Numbered from the stretch's first letter, positions 1 through 6,113 are shown. The stretch is 6,189 nt of DNA from an uncultured Sphingobium sp. (GCA_913773715.1 CAJYHD010000552.1:1-6189); one strand, 5' to 3'. The notes: generated by a model from the letters alone, not told the origin. Translations and numbers: made by a program.

Positions 1-185
1 CGCGGCTAGTGACGGAGGCGGCGATCGACCTGCTACCGCCCTGGGCCGCGCGGATGCACGGGTTCGATATAGGCACGCGGCGGCATCTGGCGCGGGCCGG
101 GGTCGCGGGCATGGGGATGGTGATGCGCTGGGCCGTGCAGGACGGCGCGGCCCGGCGGGCGCGGAAGCGGGTGGATGGGGGTTGA
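1..185 (+). CDS. C-terminal end of a probable MpaB/DUF2236-family oxygenase (5' part outside window)
   Basis: The frame read from base 3 is open from the window edge and stops at TGA 183-185, giving about 60 residues. It has a Leu-Leu-Pro-Pro-Trp-Ala-Arg-Arg-Met segment, then a stretch rich in Arg, Ala and Gly with short hydrophobic runs, and a basic tail (Ala-Arg-Arg-Ala-Arg-Lys-Arg). The 'LPPW-AR-RM-G' pattern followed by a final helix resembles the C-terminus of the oxygenase MpaB family (DUF2236, related to the latex-clearing protein Lcp), which are haem-dependent or predicted haem-dependent enzymes. The haem-binding residues lie upstream and outside the window, so the call rests on general resemblance of a short tail. 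Base composition is high-GC like the rest of the window. A terminator follows 58 bases after the stop, so this is probably the last gene of its transcript. Confidence 0.45.
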   Translation, partial: RLVTEAAIDLLPPWAARMHGFDIGTRRHLARAGVAGMGMVMRWAVQDGAARRARKRVDGG

Positions 186-243
186 GGTTTGGAGGTGACT
201 GTGAGGGTGATTTGGATGGTTAGCGGACCGTCTGCCGACCACT

Positions 244-265
244 GACTGACCATCAGTCGCTTTTT
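244..265 (+). terminator. Intrinsic terminator for the MpaB-like gene
   Basis: A perfect 6-bp stem (GACTGA 244-249 with TCAGTC 253-258, loop CCA 250-252) is followed by GC and a run of five T (261-265). It is oriented to end transcription from the left, 58 bases after the stop at 185. The right arm contains the stop codon of the opposite-strand gene (253-255), so terminator and gene end share sequence. On the minus strand no T-run follows the hairpin, so it should act in one direction only. The stem is short, and termination strength is inferred. Confidence 0.55.
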
Positions 266-696
266 AACGCAGGATTGTTGGACCTAACAAGCTTATTACT
301 TGTGTAGATACACCACCATAGTAAACCACAAATCCCACCGTAAATTCCGCCTGCACCTTTGAATATCAAATCCATGTAGGTCGGAATCCCGCTCAACAGC
401 ATAAATGAACCTAGTAAGCATCCACCAATGCCATAACTCAATGGTCCCTCAATCTTAAGGACATAGAGTATCCAGCTGTAAGAAATTCCAATTAAAATGG
501 AACCTATCGAAATCCCAATAGCGGCAACTGGCGCTCCAATTAACATCGCAAAGGGTGCCAATACACCAAACTCTCTGATCAGCATAAGAGCCAAAATAAC
601 CGAGCCAATAGCAATTGCACCCGCCACCGCGACGGCAAGGCTGACAATTGGCCCTTTGGCAAAAGCCCAATCTGCAAGGCGTGATAACTTCGACAT
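253..696 (-). CDS. Small multi-pass membrane protein of unknown function, AT-rich
   Basis: An uninterrupted 147-residue frame starts with ATG (complement of 694-696) and ends in TGA (complement of 253-255). After a short N-terminal segment with Lys, Arg and Trp (residues 1-15), hydrophobic Gly/Ala/Ile-rich segments lie at about 17-40, 45-80 (long enough for two passes), 86-103 and 114-132. A polar, basic tail follows (NKLVRSNN). About four to five membrane helices are expected and no signal peptidase site is evident. Gly is frequent in the second half (IGGCLLG, GAGGIYGG). I recognise no family and no catalytic motif. GC is about 43% in the three rows counted (301-360, 421-480, 541-600), far below the neighbours at about 72%, which suggests acquisition from another source. 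There is no clear Shine-Dalgarno before the start. The gene stands alone between a terminator and a REP-like pair. A real gene is likely because the frame is long for AT-rich sequence and encodes a coherent membrane topology. Confidence 0.7.
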   Translation of the reverse strand: MSKLSRLADWAFAKGPIVSLAVAVAGAIAIGSVILALMLIREFGVLAPFAMLIGAPVAAIGISIGSILIGISYSWILYVLKIEGPLSYGIGGCLLGSFMLLSGIPTYMDLIFKGAGGIYGGICGLLWWCIYTSNKLVRSNNPALKSD

Positions 697-778
697 AAGG
701 CTTATCGTGAGGTATCAACATTAAGAGCATGTTGCCGCACGTAATTTTTTAGAGGAGCGTCCGCATCTGGTCGAAGGT

Positions 779-856
779 CGTCATCCAAGCGAAGGCTGGG
801 ATCTCCTCCGATGTAGCGCTCGATCGCCTGAGACCCCAGCCTTCGCTGGGGTGACG
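779..856. repeat. REP-like inverted pair of short hairpins (BIME-like doublet)
   Basis: Two 27-base arms (779-805 and 830-856) are inverted copies of each other, matching at 24 of 27 positions, and are separated by 24 bases. Each arm is itself a mini-hairpin. The right arm has a perfect 8-bp stem, ACCCCAGC (833-840) with GCTGGGGT (845-852), around a CTTC loop. The left arm has the matching stem 783-790/795-802 around GAAG with one mismatch. The outer ends are CGTCA and TGACG. This is the architecture of repetitive extragenic palindromes arranged head to head. No T-run follows on either side, so it is not a standard terminator, although it could stabilise the 3' end of the monooxygenase transcript, which stops 63 bases away on the minus strand. 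Membership of a genome-wide family is inferred, because only this copy is visible here. Confidence 0.7.
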
Positions 857-918
857 TGAATGGTGGTGCTGAGGTGACGTCGATGATGGTGGAGATGTCG
901 GGTTGGGTTCCCGCTTGG

Positions 919-2142
919 CTACACCATCTCGCCGGTCAGCAGCCTTGGCAATTGGCCGGACTGGCCGCGGGCTTGGGCCATGAAGCTGTTCTTGAGGAAG
1001 GGGGTGCGTTGCACCGCCGCCAGCCCTGCGCGGCGGGCGAGCGAGGGGAGGCGGCCGGGTATGTCGAACAGGCGGACGAGGCCGTCCATGGCGACGCTCG
1101 TCATCAGCGCGTCTAGGCCGCGCCAGCGCTGGTAGCGGGTGAGCAATTGCGCGTCGCCCGGATCGAGTCCGAGGCGCATGCCGTCGACCAGCACTTCGAC
1201 CAGCGCGGCGACATCGCGCAGGCCGAGGTTCAGCCCCTGCCCCGCGATCGGATGAATGGCGTGCGCGCTGTCGCCGACGAGCGCGAGGCGGGTGTCGGTG
1301 ATGCGCGCGGCATGGTGGAAGCCGAGCGGGTAGGTAGAGCGCGGGCCAGCGAGCTTGATGTCCCCTAAGAAGCTGCCGATCCGCTTCTGCGCTTCGGCGA
1401 GCCAGGCGCGTTCGGAGAGCTTGAGCATGGCGGGGGCCTGGCTCGTCGGCACCGTCCAGACCACGGCGGAGCGCGTGCCGGGCTGCATCGGCAGCAGCGC
1501 GAAGGGGCCGCCGACATAGAAGATTTCATAGGCCGTGTTGGCGTGCGGCACCTCATGGTCGATCGCGGTGACCATGGCGGTGTGCTTATACTGCCAGCGC
1601 GTGGTGTTGATGCCTGCGGCTTCGCGCGTGGGGCTGTTGCGGCCTTCGGCGGCGACCAGCAGCGCGGCCCTGATCGTCTTGCCGCTGGCGAGGGTCAGGG
1701 TGACGCCATCGGCGGTGCGATCGACATGGGTGGCGCGGTCGGGCTGGAAGCGGGTGAGCTTGCTCGTCGCTTGCCCTTCCGCCTGCTTGGCCGCCTGTTC
1801 GAGCGCGATGCGCAGGTCGCGGTTGGGGAACATCGTGCCCATGACGCCATCGTCTTCGTCGGGCACGAAGTCGAGCGCGCCCGGCTCCAGCCCGTCGCTG
1901 ACCCAGATGCGGTCGATCGGGCAGCCCTTGCCTTCGAGCAGCGGTAGGACGCCGATGGCCGAGAGCATGGCGCAACTGGTCGAGGAAATCGCCGAGACGC
2001 GGCCATCGAAGCCGCTCGCGGTCGTATCAACCGGGTCGGCGGGATCGATGACGGCGGTGGCGACCCCATGCGCGGAAAGAGCGATGCCGAGGGTGAGGCC
2101 GACGAGGCCCCCGCCGAGGATGACGACGTCGTAGCGTTCCAT
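919..2142 (-). CDS. UbiH/UbiF/COQ6-family FAD-dependent aromatic monooxygenase (ubiquinone biosynthesis)
   Basis: The 407-residue protein has all three class A flavoprotein hydroxylase motifs in order. They are the Rossmann dinucleotide motif GGGLVG near residues 10-15 after a short beta strand (YDVVIL), the mid-protein 'DG' motif as AAEGRNSPTR (164-173), and the FAD-ribityl 'GD' motif LVGDSAHAIHP (288-298) followed by AGQGLNLGLRD (300-310). The early R48-V-S-A-I-S segment matches the Arg-containing motif of the UbiH group. Family members hydroxylate the ubiquinone ring (C1, C5 or C6 position) using NAD(P)H and O2 at the cytoplasmic membrane face. Alphaproteobacteria use several paralogues with differing ring-position specificity (UbiH, UbiF, UbiL, UbiM), so I give no symbol. 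The start at 2140-2142 places the Rossmann motif at the usual distance. The frame stays open to 2205, but those 21 extra codons lie partly in a repeat and look non-coding. No clear ribosome site precedes the start. The usual Asp of the DG motif is Glu166 here. Confidence 0.88.
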   Translation of the reverse strand: MERYDVVILGGGLVGLTLGIALSAHGVATAVIDPADPVDTTASGFDGRVSAISSTSCAMLSAIGVLPLLEGKGCPIDRIWVSDGLEPGALDFVPDEDDGVMGTMFPNRDLRIALEQAAKQAEGQATSKLTRFQPDRATHVDRTADGVTLTLASGKTIRAALLVAAEGRNSPTREAAGINTTRWQYKHTAMVTAIDHEVPHANTAYEIFYVGGPFALLPMQPGTRSAVVWTVPTSQAPAMLKLSERAWLAEAQKRIGSFLGDIKLAGPRSTYPLGFHHAARITDTRLALVGDSAHAIHPIAGQGLNLGLRDVAALVEVLVDGMRLGLDPGDAQLLTRYQRWRGLDALMTSVAMDGLVRLFDIPGRLPSLARRAGLAAVQRTPFLKNSFMAQARGQSGQLPRLLTGEMV

Positions 2143-2199
2143 GTGGGGGTATCTAGGGGGTGTGGGGGCGGATGGGAAGGCGCTTTCCCTCGCGCAACT

Positions 2200-2227
2200 C
2201 GTCATTCCCGCGAAAGTGGGGATGACG
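2200..2227. repeat. REP-like hairpin with GAAA loop
   Basis: A 12-bp stem (2200-2211 with 2216-2227) closes on a GAAA tetraloop (2212-2215), with two G-T wobble pairs and no mismatches. The ends are CGTCA and TGACG, as in the repeat at 779-856, but the core differs (CCCGCGAAAGTGGG). A partial copy of the right arm follows at 2245-2256, where GGGGGTGACGGA matches GGGGATGACGGA at 2218-2229 in 11 of 12 bases. The hairpin lies between the stop of ilvE and the start of the monooxygenase gene, both on the minus strand. No T-run follows, so its role may be transcript stabilisation or attenuation rather than full termination. Confidence 0.65.
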
Positions 2228-2260
2228 GAGTGTGCCGGGAATAAGGGGGTGACGGACGCC

Positions 2261-3349
2261 TTAAAGCTTCCGCACCCAGCCTGCGGGGTCGGCGACGGTG
2301 CCGCGCTGGATGCCGGTGAGTTCGCTGCGGATCTTTTCCGTCACTAGGCCGCCGTCGCCATTGCCGATGGTGAAGTCGCCGGTGGCGCTCTTGACCGTGC
2401 CGATCGGCGTCACCACCGCTGCGGTGCCGCAGGCGAAGGCTTCGCGCAGTTTGCCGCTCGCCGCATCGGCGCGCCAGTCGGCGAAGCTGTAGGGCTGTTC
2501 GCGCACGTCATGGCCCTGCGCGCGGGCCAGGGTGATGATGCTGTCGCGGGTGATGCCGGGCAGGATGGTGCCGAGCGCGGGCGTCACGATCGATCCGTCG
2601 TCCATGACGAAGAAGACGTTCATGCCGCCCAGTTCCTCGACCCACTTGTTTTCGGCGGCGTCGAGGAAGACGACCTGATCGCAGCCATGGCCGATCGCTT
2701 CCTTCTGCGCGACGAGGCTCGCGGCATAGTTGCCGCCGCACTTGGCAGCGCCCGTGCCGCCGCGCGCGGCGCGGGTATAATGTTCCGACACCCAGAGTGA
2801 GACGGCCTTCTTGCCGCCCTTGAAATAGGCGCCGGCGGGCGAGGCGATGACGCAGAAGATATATTCGTTGGACGGGCGTACGCCCAGGAACGCCTCGCTC
2901 GCGAAGAGGAAGGGGCGCAGGTAGAGGCTGCCGTCACCGCCGGGAATCCAGTCGGCATCGACGCGGACCAGTTCCTCGATCGCCTCCAGAAACAGGTCTT
3001 CGGGGATGGCGGGCATGGCGAGCCGCTCGGCCGAGGCGACGAAACGGCGGGCGTTTTCCTCCGGCCGGAACATCGCGACCGATCCGTCGGCGAGGCGATA
3101 GGCCTTCATGCCTTCGAAGATTTCCTGTGCATAATGTAGCACGGCGCAGGCGGGATCGAGCTGGAAGGGCGCGCGCGCCGCCACCTTGTGGCTGTGCCAG
3201 CCCTGCCCCTCCGTATAGCGGATCGTCACCATATGATCGGTGAAGATGCGGCCGAAACCGGGGTCCTCCAGAAGCACTGCACGCTCGTTCGCCGCGATCG
3301 CCTGGGGATTGCGGGTGAAAGCGAAGCGCGACTTGTGCTCGACGTCCAT
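2261..3349 (-). CDS. ilvE: Branched-chain amino acid aminotransferase
   Basis: This PLP enzyme of fold type IV reversibly moves the amino group between Leu, Ile or Val and 2-oxoglutarate. It is the last step of their synthesis and the first of their breakdown, in the cytoplasm. The 362-residue length is that of the longer BCAT subgroup, which includes the eukaryotic enzymes. Visible landmarks are [10 protein letters not shown] (76-85), [10 protein letters not shown] (142-151, with the conserved Arg145), and the PLP-lysine region [15 protein letters not shown] (197-211) with Lys203 as the Schiff-base lysine. Further on are [15 protein letters not shown] (234-248), the [10 protein letters not shown] segment (261-270) and the phosphate-binding [15 protein letters not shown] (303-317). 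No frameshift or missing core residue is seen. The start ATG (3347-3349) has a good ribosome site 8 bases upstream. It points away from ltaE, with 153 bases between the two starts. It is not next to other ilv or leu genes here, which is common for this enzyme. Confidence 0.95.
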   Translation of the reverse strand: MDVEHKSRFAFTRNPQAIAANERAVLLEDPGFGRIFTDHMVTIRYTEGQGWHSHKVAARAPFQLDPACAVLHYAQEIFEGMKAYRLADGSVAMFRPEENARRFVASAERLAMPAIPEDLFLEAIEELVRVDADWIPGGDGSLYLRPFLFASEAFLGVRPSNEYIFCVIASPAGAYFKGGKKAVSLWVSEHYTRAARGGTGAAKCGGNYAASLVAQKEAIGHGCDQVVFLDAAENKWVEELGGMNVFFVMDDGSIVTPALGTILPGITRDSIITLARAQGHDVREQPYSFADWRADAASGKLREAFACGTAAVVTPIGTVKSATGDFTIGNGDGGLVTEKIRSELTGIQRGTVADPAGWVRKL

Positions 3350-3502
3350 GACTAAATCTCCTTGTTGGACGGACGGGGGTTGGACGGGCGGGCTATGTCA
3401 CATTCGGCGGGCGAGAACAATGTCAGTCTGGCTGACCTATCGGGCCGGTTGCGACTGGCTGGCCTCTTGGCGCGGCTATGCGGCTTGGCTACGAGCAGGG
3501 CC
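3350..3502. promoter_or_regulatory. Divergent ilvE / ltaE upstream region
   Basis: These 153 bases must carry the promoters of both ilvE (leftward) and ltaE (rightward). On the minus strand TTGTTC followed 17 bases later by CATAGC (around 3394-3422) is a possible but weak -35/-10 pair for ilvE. I cannot assign an ltaE promoter. Two direct repeats are visible: GTTGGACGG near the ilvE side (two copies between 3364 and 3388), and CTGGCTGACCT (3428-3438) repeated as CTGGCTGGCCT (3455-3465), 27 bases apart. These could be regulator sites but may be chance in GC-rich sequence. The ltaE frame is open through most of this region, but the conserved aldolase N-terminus starts at 3503. Confidence 0.4.
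3358..3363 (-). promoter_or_regulatory. Ribosome binding site of ilvE
   Basis: On the minus strand this reads AAGGAG, with an 8-base spacer to the ATG at 3347-3349. It is one of only two strong Shine-Dalgarno sequences in the window and supports the chosen ilvE start. Confidence 0.8.
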
Positions 3503-4522
3503 ATGCACTTTTTTTCCGACAATGTGACGCCGATCCACCCCAAGGTCATGGCCGCCATCGCCGCCGCCGACCGCGAGGATCATGGTTATGACGGAGACGC
3601 GTGGAGCGCGCGGCTGGACGGCGCCTTTTCCGACCTGTTCGAGACGCCGGTCAGTGCGCTCTGGGTCGCGACGGGGACGGCGGCGAACTGCATTGCGCTG
3701 GCGACTTTGTGCCCGCCCTATGGCGGCATCCTGACGCATGAGGAGGCGCATATCGTCGGGGACGAATGTGGCGGGCCGGGCTTCTTCACCCATGGCGCGA
3801 CGCTGATGCCGCTGCCGGGCGACGGGGCGAAGCTGACGCCTGATGGCGTGGCGGCGCGGCTGAAGACGATCCGCCCCGGCGTGCATCAGTCGCCCGCGCG
3901 GGCGATCAGCATCACGAATGCGACCGAATATGGGCGGGTCTACACGCCGGACGAAGTGGCGGCGCTTGCGGACGTGGCGAAGCCCGCCGGATTGGGTTTT
4001 CATATGGACGGCGCGCGCTTTGCCAATGCGGTGGCGTCTGTCGGCTGCTCACCGGCTGACGTGACATGGCGCGCGGGCGTCGATGCGCTGACCTTCGGCT
4101 GCGTCAAAAATGGCGCGATGGTGGGGGAAGCGCTGCTGTTCTTCGGGGCCGAGCGCGAGGCCCGCGCGGGGGAGGCGGCCCGGTGGCGCAAGCGGTCGGG
4201 GCATCTGTTTTCCAAGGGCCGCTACCTCGCCGCGCAGATATTGGCGATGATCGAGGACGGGCTGTGGCTTGACAATGCGCGGGCGGCCAATGATGCGGCG
4301 CAGGCGCTGGCCGGGGCTGCGGCGGGGCGGTTGCTGCATGCTGTCGAGGCGAACGAATTGTTCTTGCGATTGACCGCAGAGGAAGCGGCGGCATTGCGCG
4401 CGCAGGGTTTCGATTTCTATGATGCGGGCGAAGATGCCGTGCGGTTGGTGACCAACTGGGACCAGGATGCATCGAGCGTCGCCCCGATGGCTGCGGCATT
4501 GCGGGCGCTGGGCGATGGCTGA
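3503..4522 (+). CDS. ltaE: Low-specificity L-threonine aldolase (PLP enzyme)
   Basis: This PLP-dependent fold type I enzyme cleaves L-threonine and L-allo-threonine to glycine and acetaldehyde, and some members act on other beta-hydroxy amino acids. The 339-residue length fits the family. The N-terminus MHFFSDNVTP is the typical family opening, so the start at 3503 is preferred over upstream in-frame starts. Seen further on are ATGTAAN (56-62, cofactor phosphate region), EEAHI with the PLP-stacking His83, the HMDGARFANA segment (167-176) with Asp169 contacting the pyridine nitrogen and Arg172, and the lysine region LTFGCVKNGAMVGEA (196-210) with Lys202 as the Schiff-base lysine. The 'KNG...GEA' form matches the Pseudomonas-type branch rather than E. 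coli LtaE, which has an 'SKGLGAPVG'-like motif. The ribosome site is weak (GCAGGG just before ATG). The stop overlaps the next gene's start by 8 bases, implying co-translation. Confidence 0.9.
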   Translation: MHFFSDNVTPIHPKVMAAIAAADREDHGYDGDAWSARLDGAFSDLFETPVSALWVATGTAANCIALATLCPPYGGILTHEEAHIVGDECGGPGFFTHGATLMPLPGDGAKLTPDGVAARLKTIRPGVHQSPARAISITNATEYGRVYTPDEVAALADVAKPAGLGFHMDGARFANAVASVGCSPADVTWRAGVDALTFGCVKNGAMVGEALLFFGAEREARAGEAARWRKRSGHLFSKGRYLAAQILAMIEDGLWLDNARAANDAAQALAGAAAGRLLHAVEANELFLRLTAEEAAALRAQGFDFYDAGEDAVRLVTNWDQDASSVAPMAAALRALGDG

Positions 4523-5411
4523 GGATCGGACGGGCGGCATTGCCCTGCCCTTCATCCTCGTCACGCTGATCTGGAGTTCAACCTGGATCGTCATCCGCGA
4601 TCAGTTGGGCACGGTCCCGGCGAGCTGGTCGGTCTGCTATCGCTTCGCGCTGGCGGGCGTCGCGATGATGATCTTCGCCAAGGTGCGGCGGGTGCCGCTG
4701 GCGATCGGCTGGCGGGGCATGGGCTTTGCCGCGTGCGTGGGGGTGGCGCAGTTCGTGATGAACTTCAATTTCGTCTATCGCGCCGAACATCATCTGACTT
4801 CGGGCGTGGTCGCGGTCATCTATGCGATGCTGCTGATCCCCAATTCGGTGCTGGCCTGGGCCTTTTTCCGCCAGCCGGTGAGCCGCGCGTTCGTCGCTGG
4901 GTCGGCGGTGGCGATGGGGGGTATCGCGATGATGCTGATCCATGAATATCGCGCGGCGAGTGTCGATCCTGAGCATGTGCTGTTGGGCGCGCTGTTTTCG
5001 CTGTTGGGGCTGCTGAGCGCATCGGCGGCAAACGTGATGCAGGGGACGCAGATCGCCCGGCGCTTGCCGATGGTGGCGGTGCTGGCGTGGGCGATGCTGA
5101 TCGGCGCGGCGGTGGATGCAGCGTTCGCCTGGGCGACGACGGGGCCGCCGGTGGTGGAGGCGCGGATCGCCTATCTGGCGGGGATCGGCTGGCTGGGGAT
5201 CACGGGGTCGGTCGTCACCTTCCCGCTCTATTTCCAGCTGATCCAGCGGATGGGCGCGGGGCGCGCGGCCTATACCAGCGTGCTGATCCCGGTGATCGCG
5301 ATGCTGATCTCGACACTGGCCGAGGGCTATCAGTGGACGCTTCTGGCGGCGTCGGGCGCAGTGCTGGCGGTAGCGGGCATGGCGGTCGCGTTGCGGGCCA
5401 GGACCGCCTGA
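4515..5411 (+). CDS. EamA/DMT-superfamily permease (10-helix metabolite transporter)
   Basis: The 298-residue protein has ten hydrophobic segments at about 8-26, 38-56, 68-86, 96-116, 124-142, 154-172, 186-206, 218-238, 249-269 and 274-293. This is the two-repeat (5+5) EamA topology of the drug/metabolite transporter superfamily, in the cytoplasmic membrane. Helix 1 carries the typical TLIWSSTWIVIRDQ segment, and helix 2 begins after a Pro (VPASWSVCYRF) with the common Arg43. The second repeat ends with AAYTSVLIPVIAMLISTLAEG, the usual helix 9 Pro and Glu pattern. Characterised relatives export amino acids and other small metabolites, but the substrate cannot be read from sequence. ATG 4515-4517 overlaps the ltaE stop (4520-4522) in another frame. 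This start leaves only a short N-terminal tail before helix 1, as expected, whereas the longer frame from 4467 would add residues coded inside ltaE. Its 3' end overlaps the opposing DUF4386 gene by 82 bases. Confidence 0.88.
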   Translation: MAEDRTGGIALPFILVTLIWSSTWIVIRDQLGTVPASWSVCYRFALAGVAMMIFAKVRRVPLAIGWRGMGFAACVGVAQFVMNFNFVYRAEHHLTSGVVAVIYAMLLIPNSVLAWAFFRQPVSRAFVAGSAVAMGGIAMMLIHEYRAASVDPEHVLLGALFSLLGLLSASAANVMQGTQIARRLPMVAVLAWAMLIGAAVDAAFAWATTGPPVVEARIAYLAGIGWLGITGSVVTFPLYFQLIQRMGAGRAAYTSVLIPVIAMLISTLAEGYQWTLLAASGAVLAVAGMAVALRARTA

Positions 5412-6106
5412 TCGACGCCCATCGCGAGCAGCCAGAGCGCGAAGGCCCCCTCGCCCGCCAGCGGGAGCAGGTCGAACTGGCTGGGCAGGCCGTCTGACAG
5501 CGCAGGAACGAGCAAGGCGGCGGCGCGCGAGCCGATGTGGAGCAGACCGCCGATTATCACCAGCATAGCGACCCAGCGCGGCGTCAGGCGGCCGCGCCAG
5601 GCGATGACGCCGATCAGCAGCGCATAGGTGCCGAGGAACAGCATCGCGAGCGCATGGACCTGGCCTTGCAGCGCCAGCGTCAGGCGGATCAGCGATTGCA
5701 CCTGCCCCATGCCGATGCCGGGATGTGGCGCGTCGTCGAGCAGCAGCAGCGGATAGAGATGCAGCATCAGCCCGCAGGCGAGCAGGCCGACGCCCGTCAA
5801 TGCGAATAGGGAGGCGAGGCGCGAGAGGAAGGGCGCGGTGGTTCGGAGCAGCGTATGCAGCGCAGCGATGACGGCGAGTTCGCACAGCAGCATCGCGACG
5901 TCGCCCGCCGTGCCGAGCCGGTAGAGCCAAGGGAAGTCGGCGATGTTGCGGGCGGTTTCGCGCCCGCTGCCCGGCACGATCAGGCTGGCACGCACGGCCA
6001 TGTCGGTAAAGCCGCCCGCCGCGATCGCGCCAAGCTGCATGAGGCCAGCAAAGCGGGCGTAGCCATTGTCCGCAGGGCGGACGGGGCGAATGTCGATCTG
6101 CGGCAT
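5330..6106 (-). CDS. DUF4386-family integral membrane protein
   Basis: The 258-residue protein has hydrophobic segments at about 15-37, 64-87, 97-123, 141-170, 177-200 and 213-232, so about six helices. The pattern matches DUF4386: 'ARFAGL' at the start of helix 1, a SLIVPG segment (41-46) with the following TARNI, 'YRLG-AGD' before helix 2, 'G...LLIG' in the fourth hydrophobic block, and a closing GEGAFALWLLAMGV (218-231). The family's function is unknown. The start at 6104-6106 has an excellent ribosome site. Beyond residue 231 the tail of about 27 residues is Ala/Thr/Ser-rich, lacks family features, and is exactly the part that overlaps the transporter gene on the other strand. It may be a late extension after loss of an earlier stop. 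An unidentified gene ends 19 bases upstream on the same strand, so the two are probably co-transcribed. Confidence 0.8.
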   Translation of the reverse strand: MPQIDIRPVRPADNGYARFAGLMQLGAIAAGGFTDMAVRASLIVPGSGRETARNIADFPWLYRLGTAGDVAMLLCELAVIAALHTLLRTTAPFLSRLASLFALTGVGLLACGLMLHLYPLLLLDDAPHPGIGMGQVQSLIRLTLALQGQVHALAMLFLGTYALLIGVIAWRGRLTPRWVAMLVIIGGLLHIGSRAAALLVPALSDGLPSQFDLLPLAGEGAFALWLLAMGVDQAVLARNATAMPATASTAPDAARSVH

Positions 6107-6113
6107 CGCCCCG

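Noticed and set aside
33..242. A 69-codon minus-strand frame opposite the MpaB-like tail
   Set aside because: It is a His/Pro-rich shadow with no motif, and it crosses the end of the plus-strand gene.
455..730. Open frames on both strands overlapping the AT-rich membrane gene (minus 455-730 and plus 497-724)
   Set aside because: They are shorter and lack a coherent topology (Cys/Trp-rich on the minus strand, repetitive Ile/Ala on the plus strand). The 147-residue frame is the better candidate.
779..856. The inverted repeat read as a Rho-independent terminator or as insertion-sequence ends
   Set aside because: There is no T-run after the hairpin in either direction, and only 24 bases lie between the arms, so no transposase can be enclosed.
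1535..2134. A 199-codon plus-strand frame opposite the monooxygenase
   Set aside because: It has low-complexity Ser/Ala/Arg composition and no recognisable motif, and it lies fully antisense to a gene with all expected FAD motifs.
3362..3502. A 47-residue N-terminal extension of the threonine aldolase frame
   Set aside because: The family's conserved N-terminus begins at the Met at 3503. The extension would overlap the ilvE upstream region and its ribosome site and shows no conserved features.
3476..4003. A 175-codon minus-strand frame opposite ltaE
   Set aside because: It is Arg-rich shadow translation with no family features, and the plus strand there codes a clear PLP enzyme.
4578..5930. 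A 450-codon open frame on the minus strand spanning the transporter and DUF4386 genes
   Set aside because: It is an antisense shadow typical of very GC-rich DNA. The translation is Arg/Ala/His/Pro-rich without domains, and it runs across two well-supported genes.
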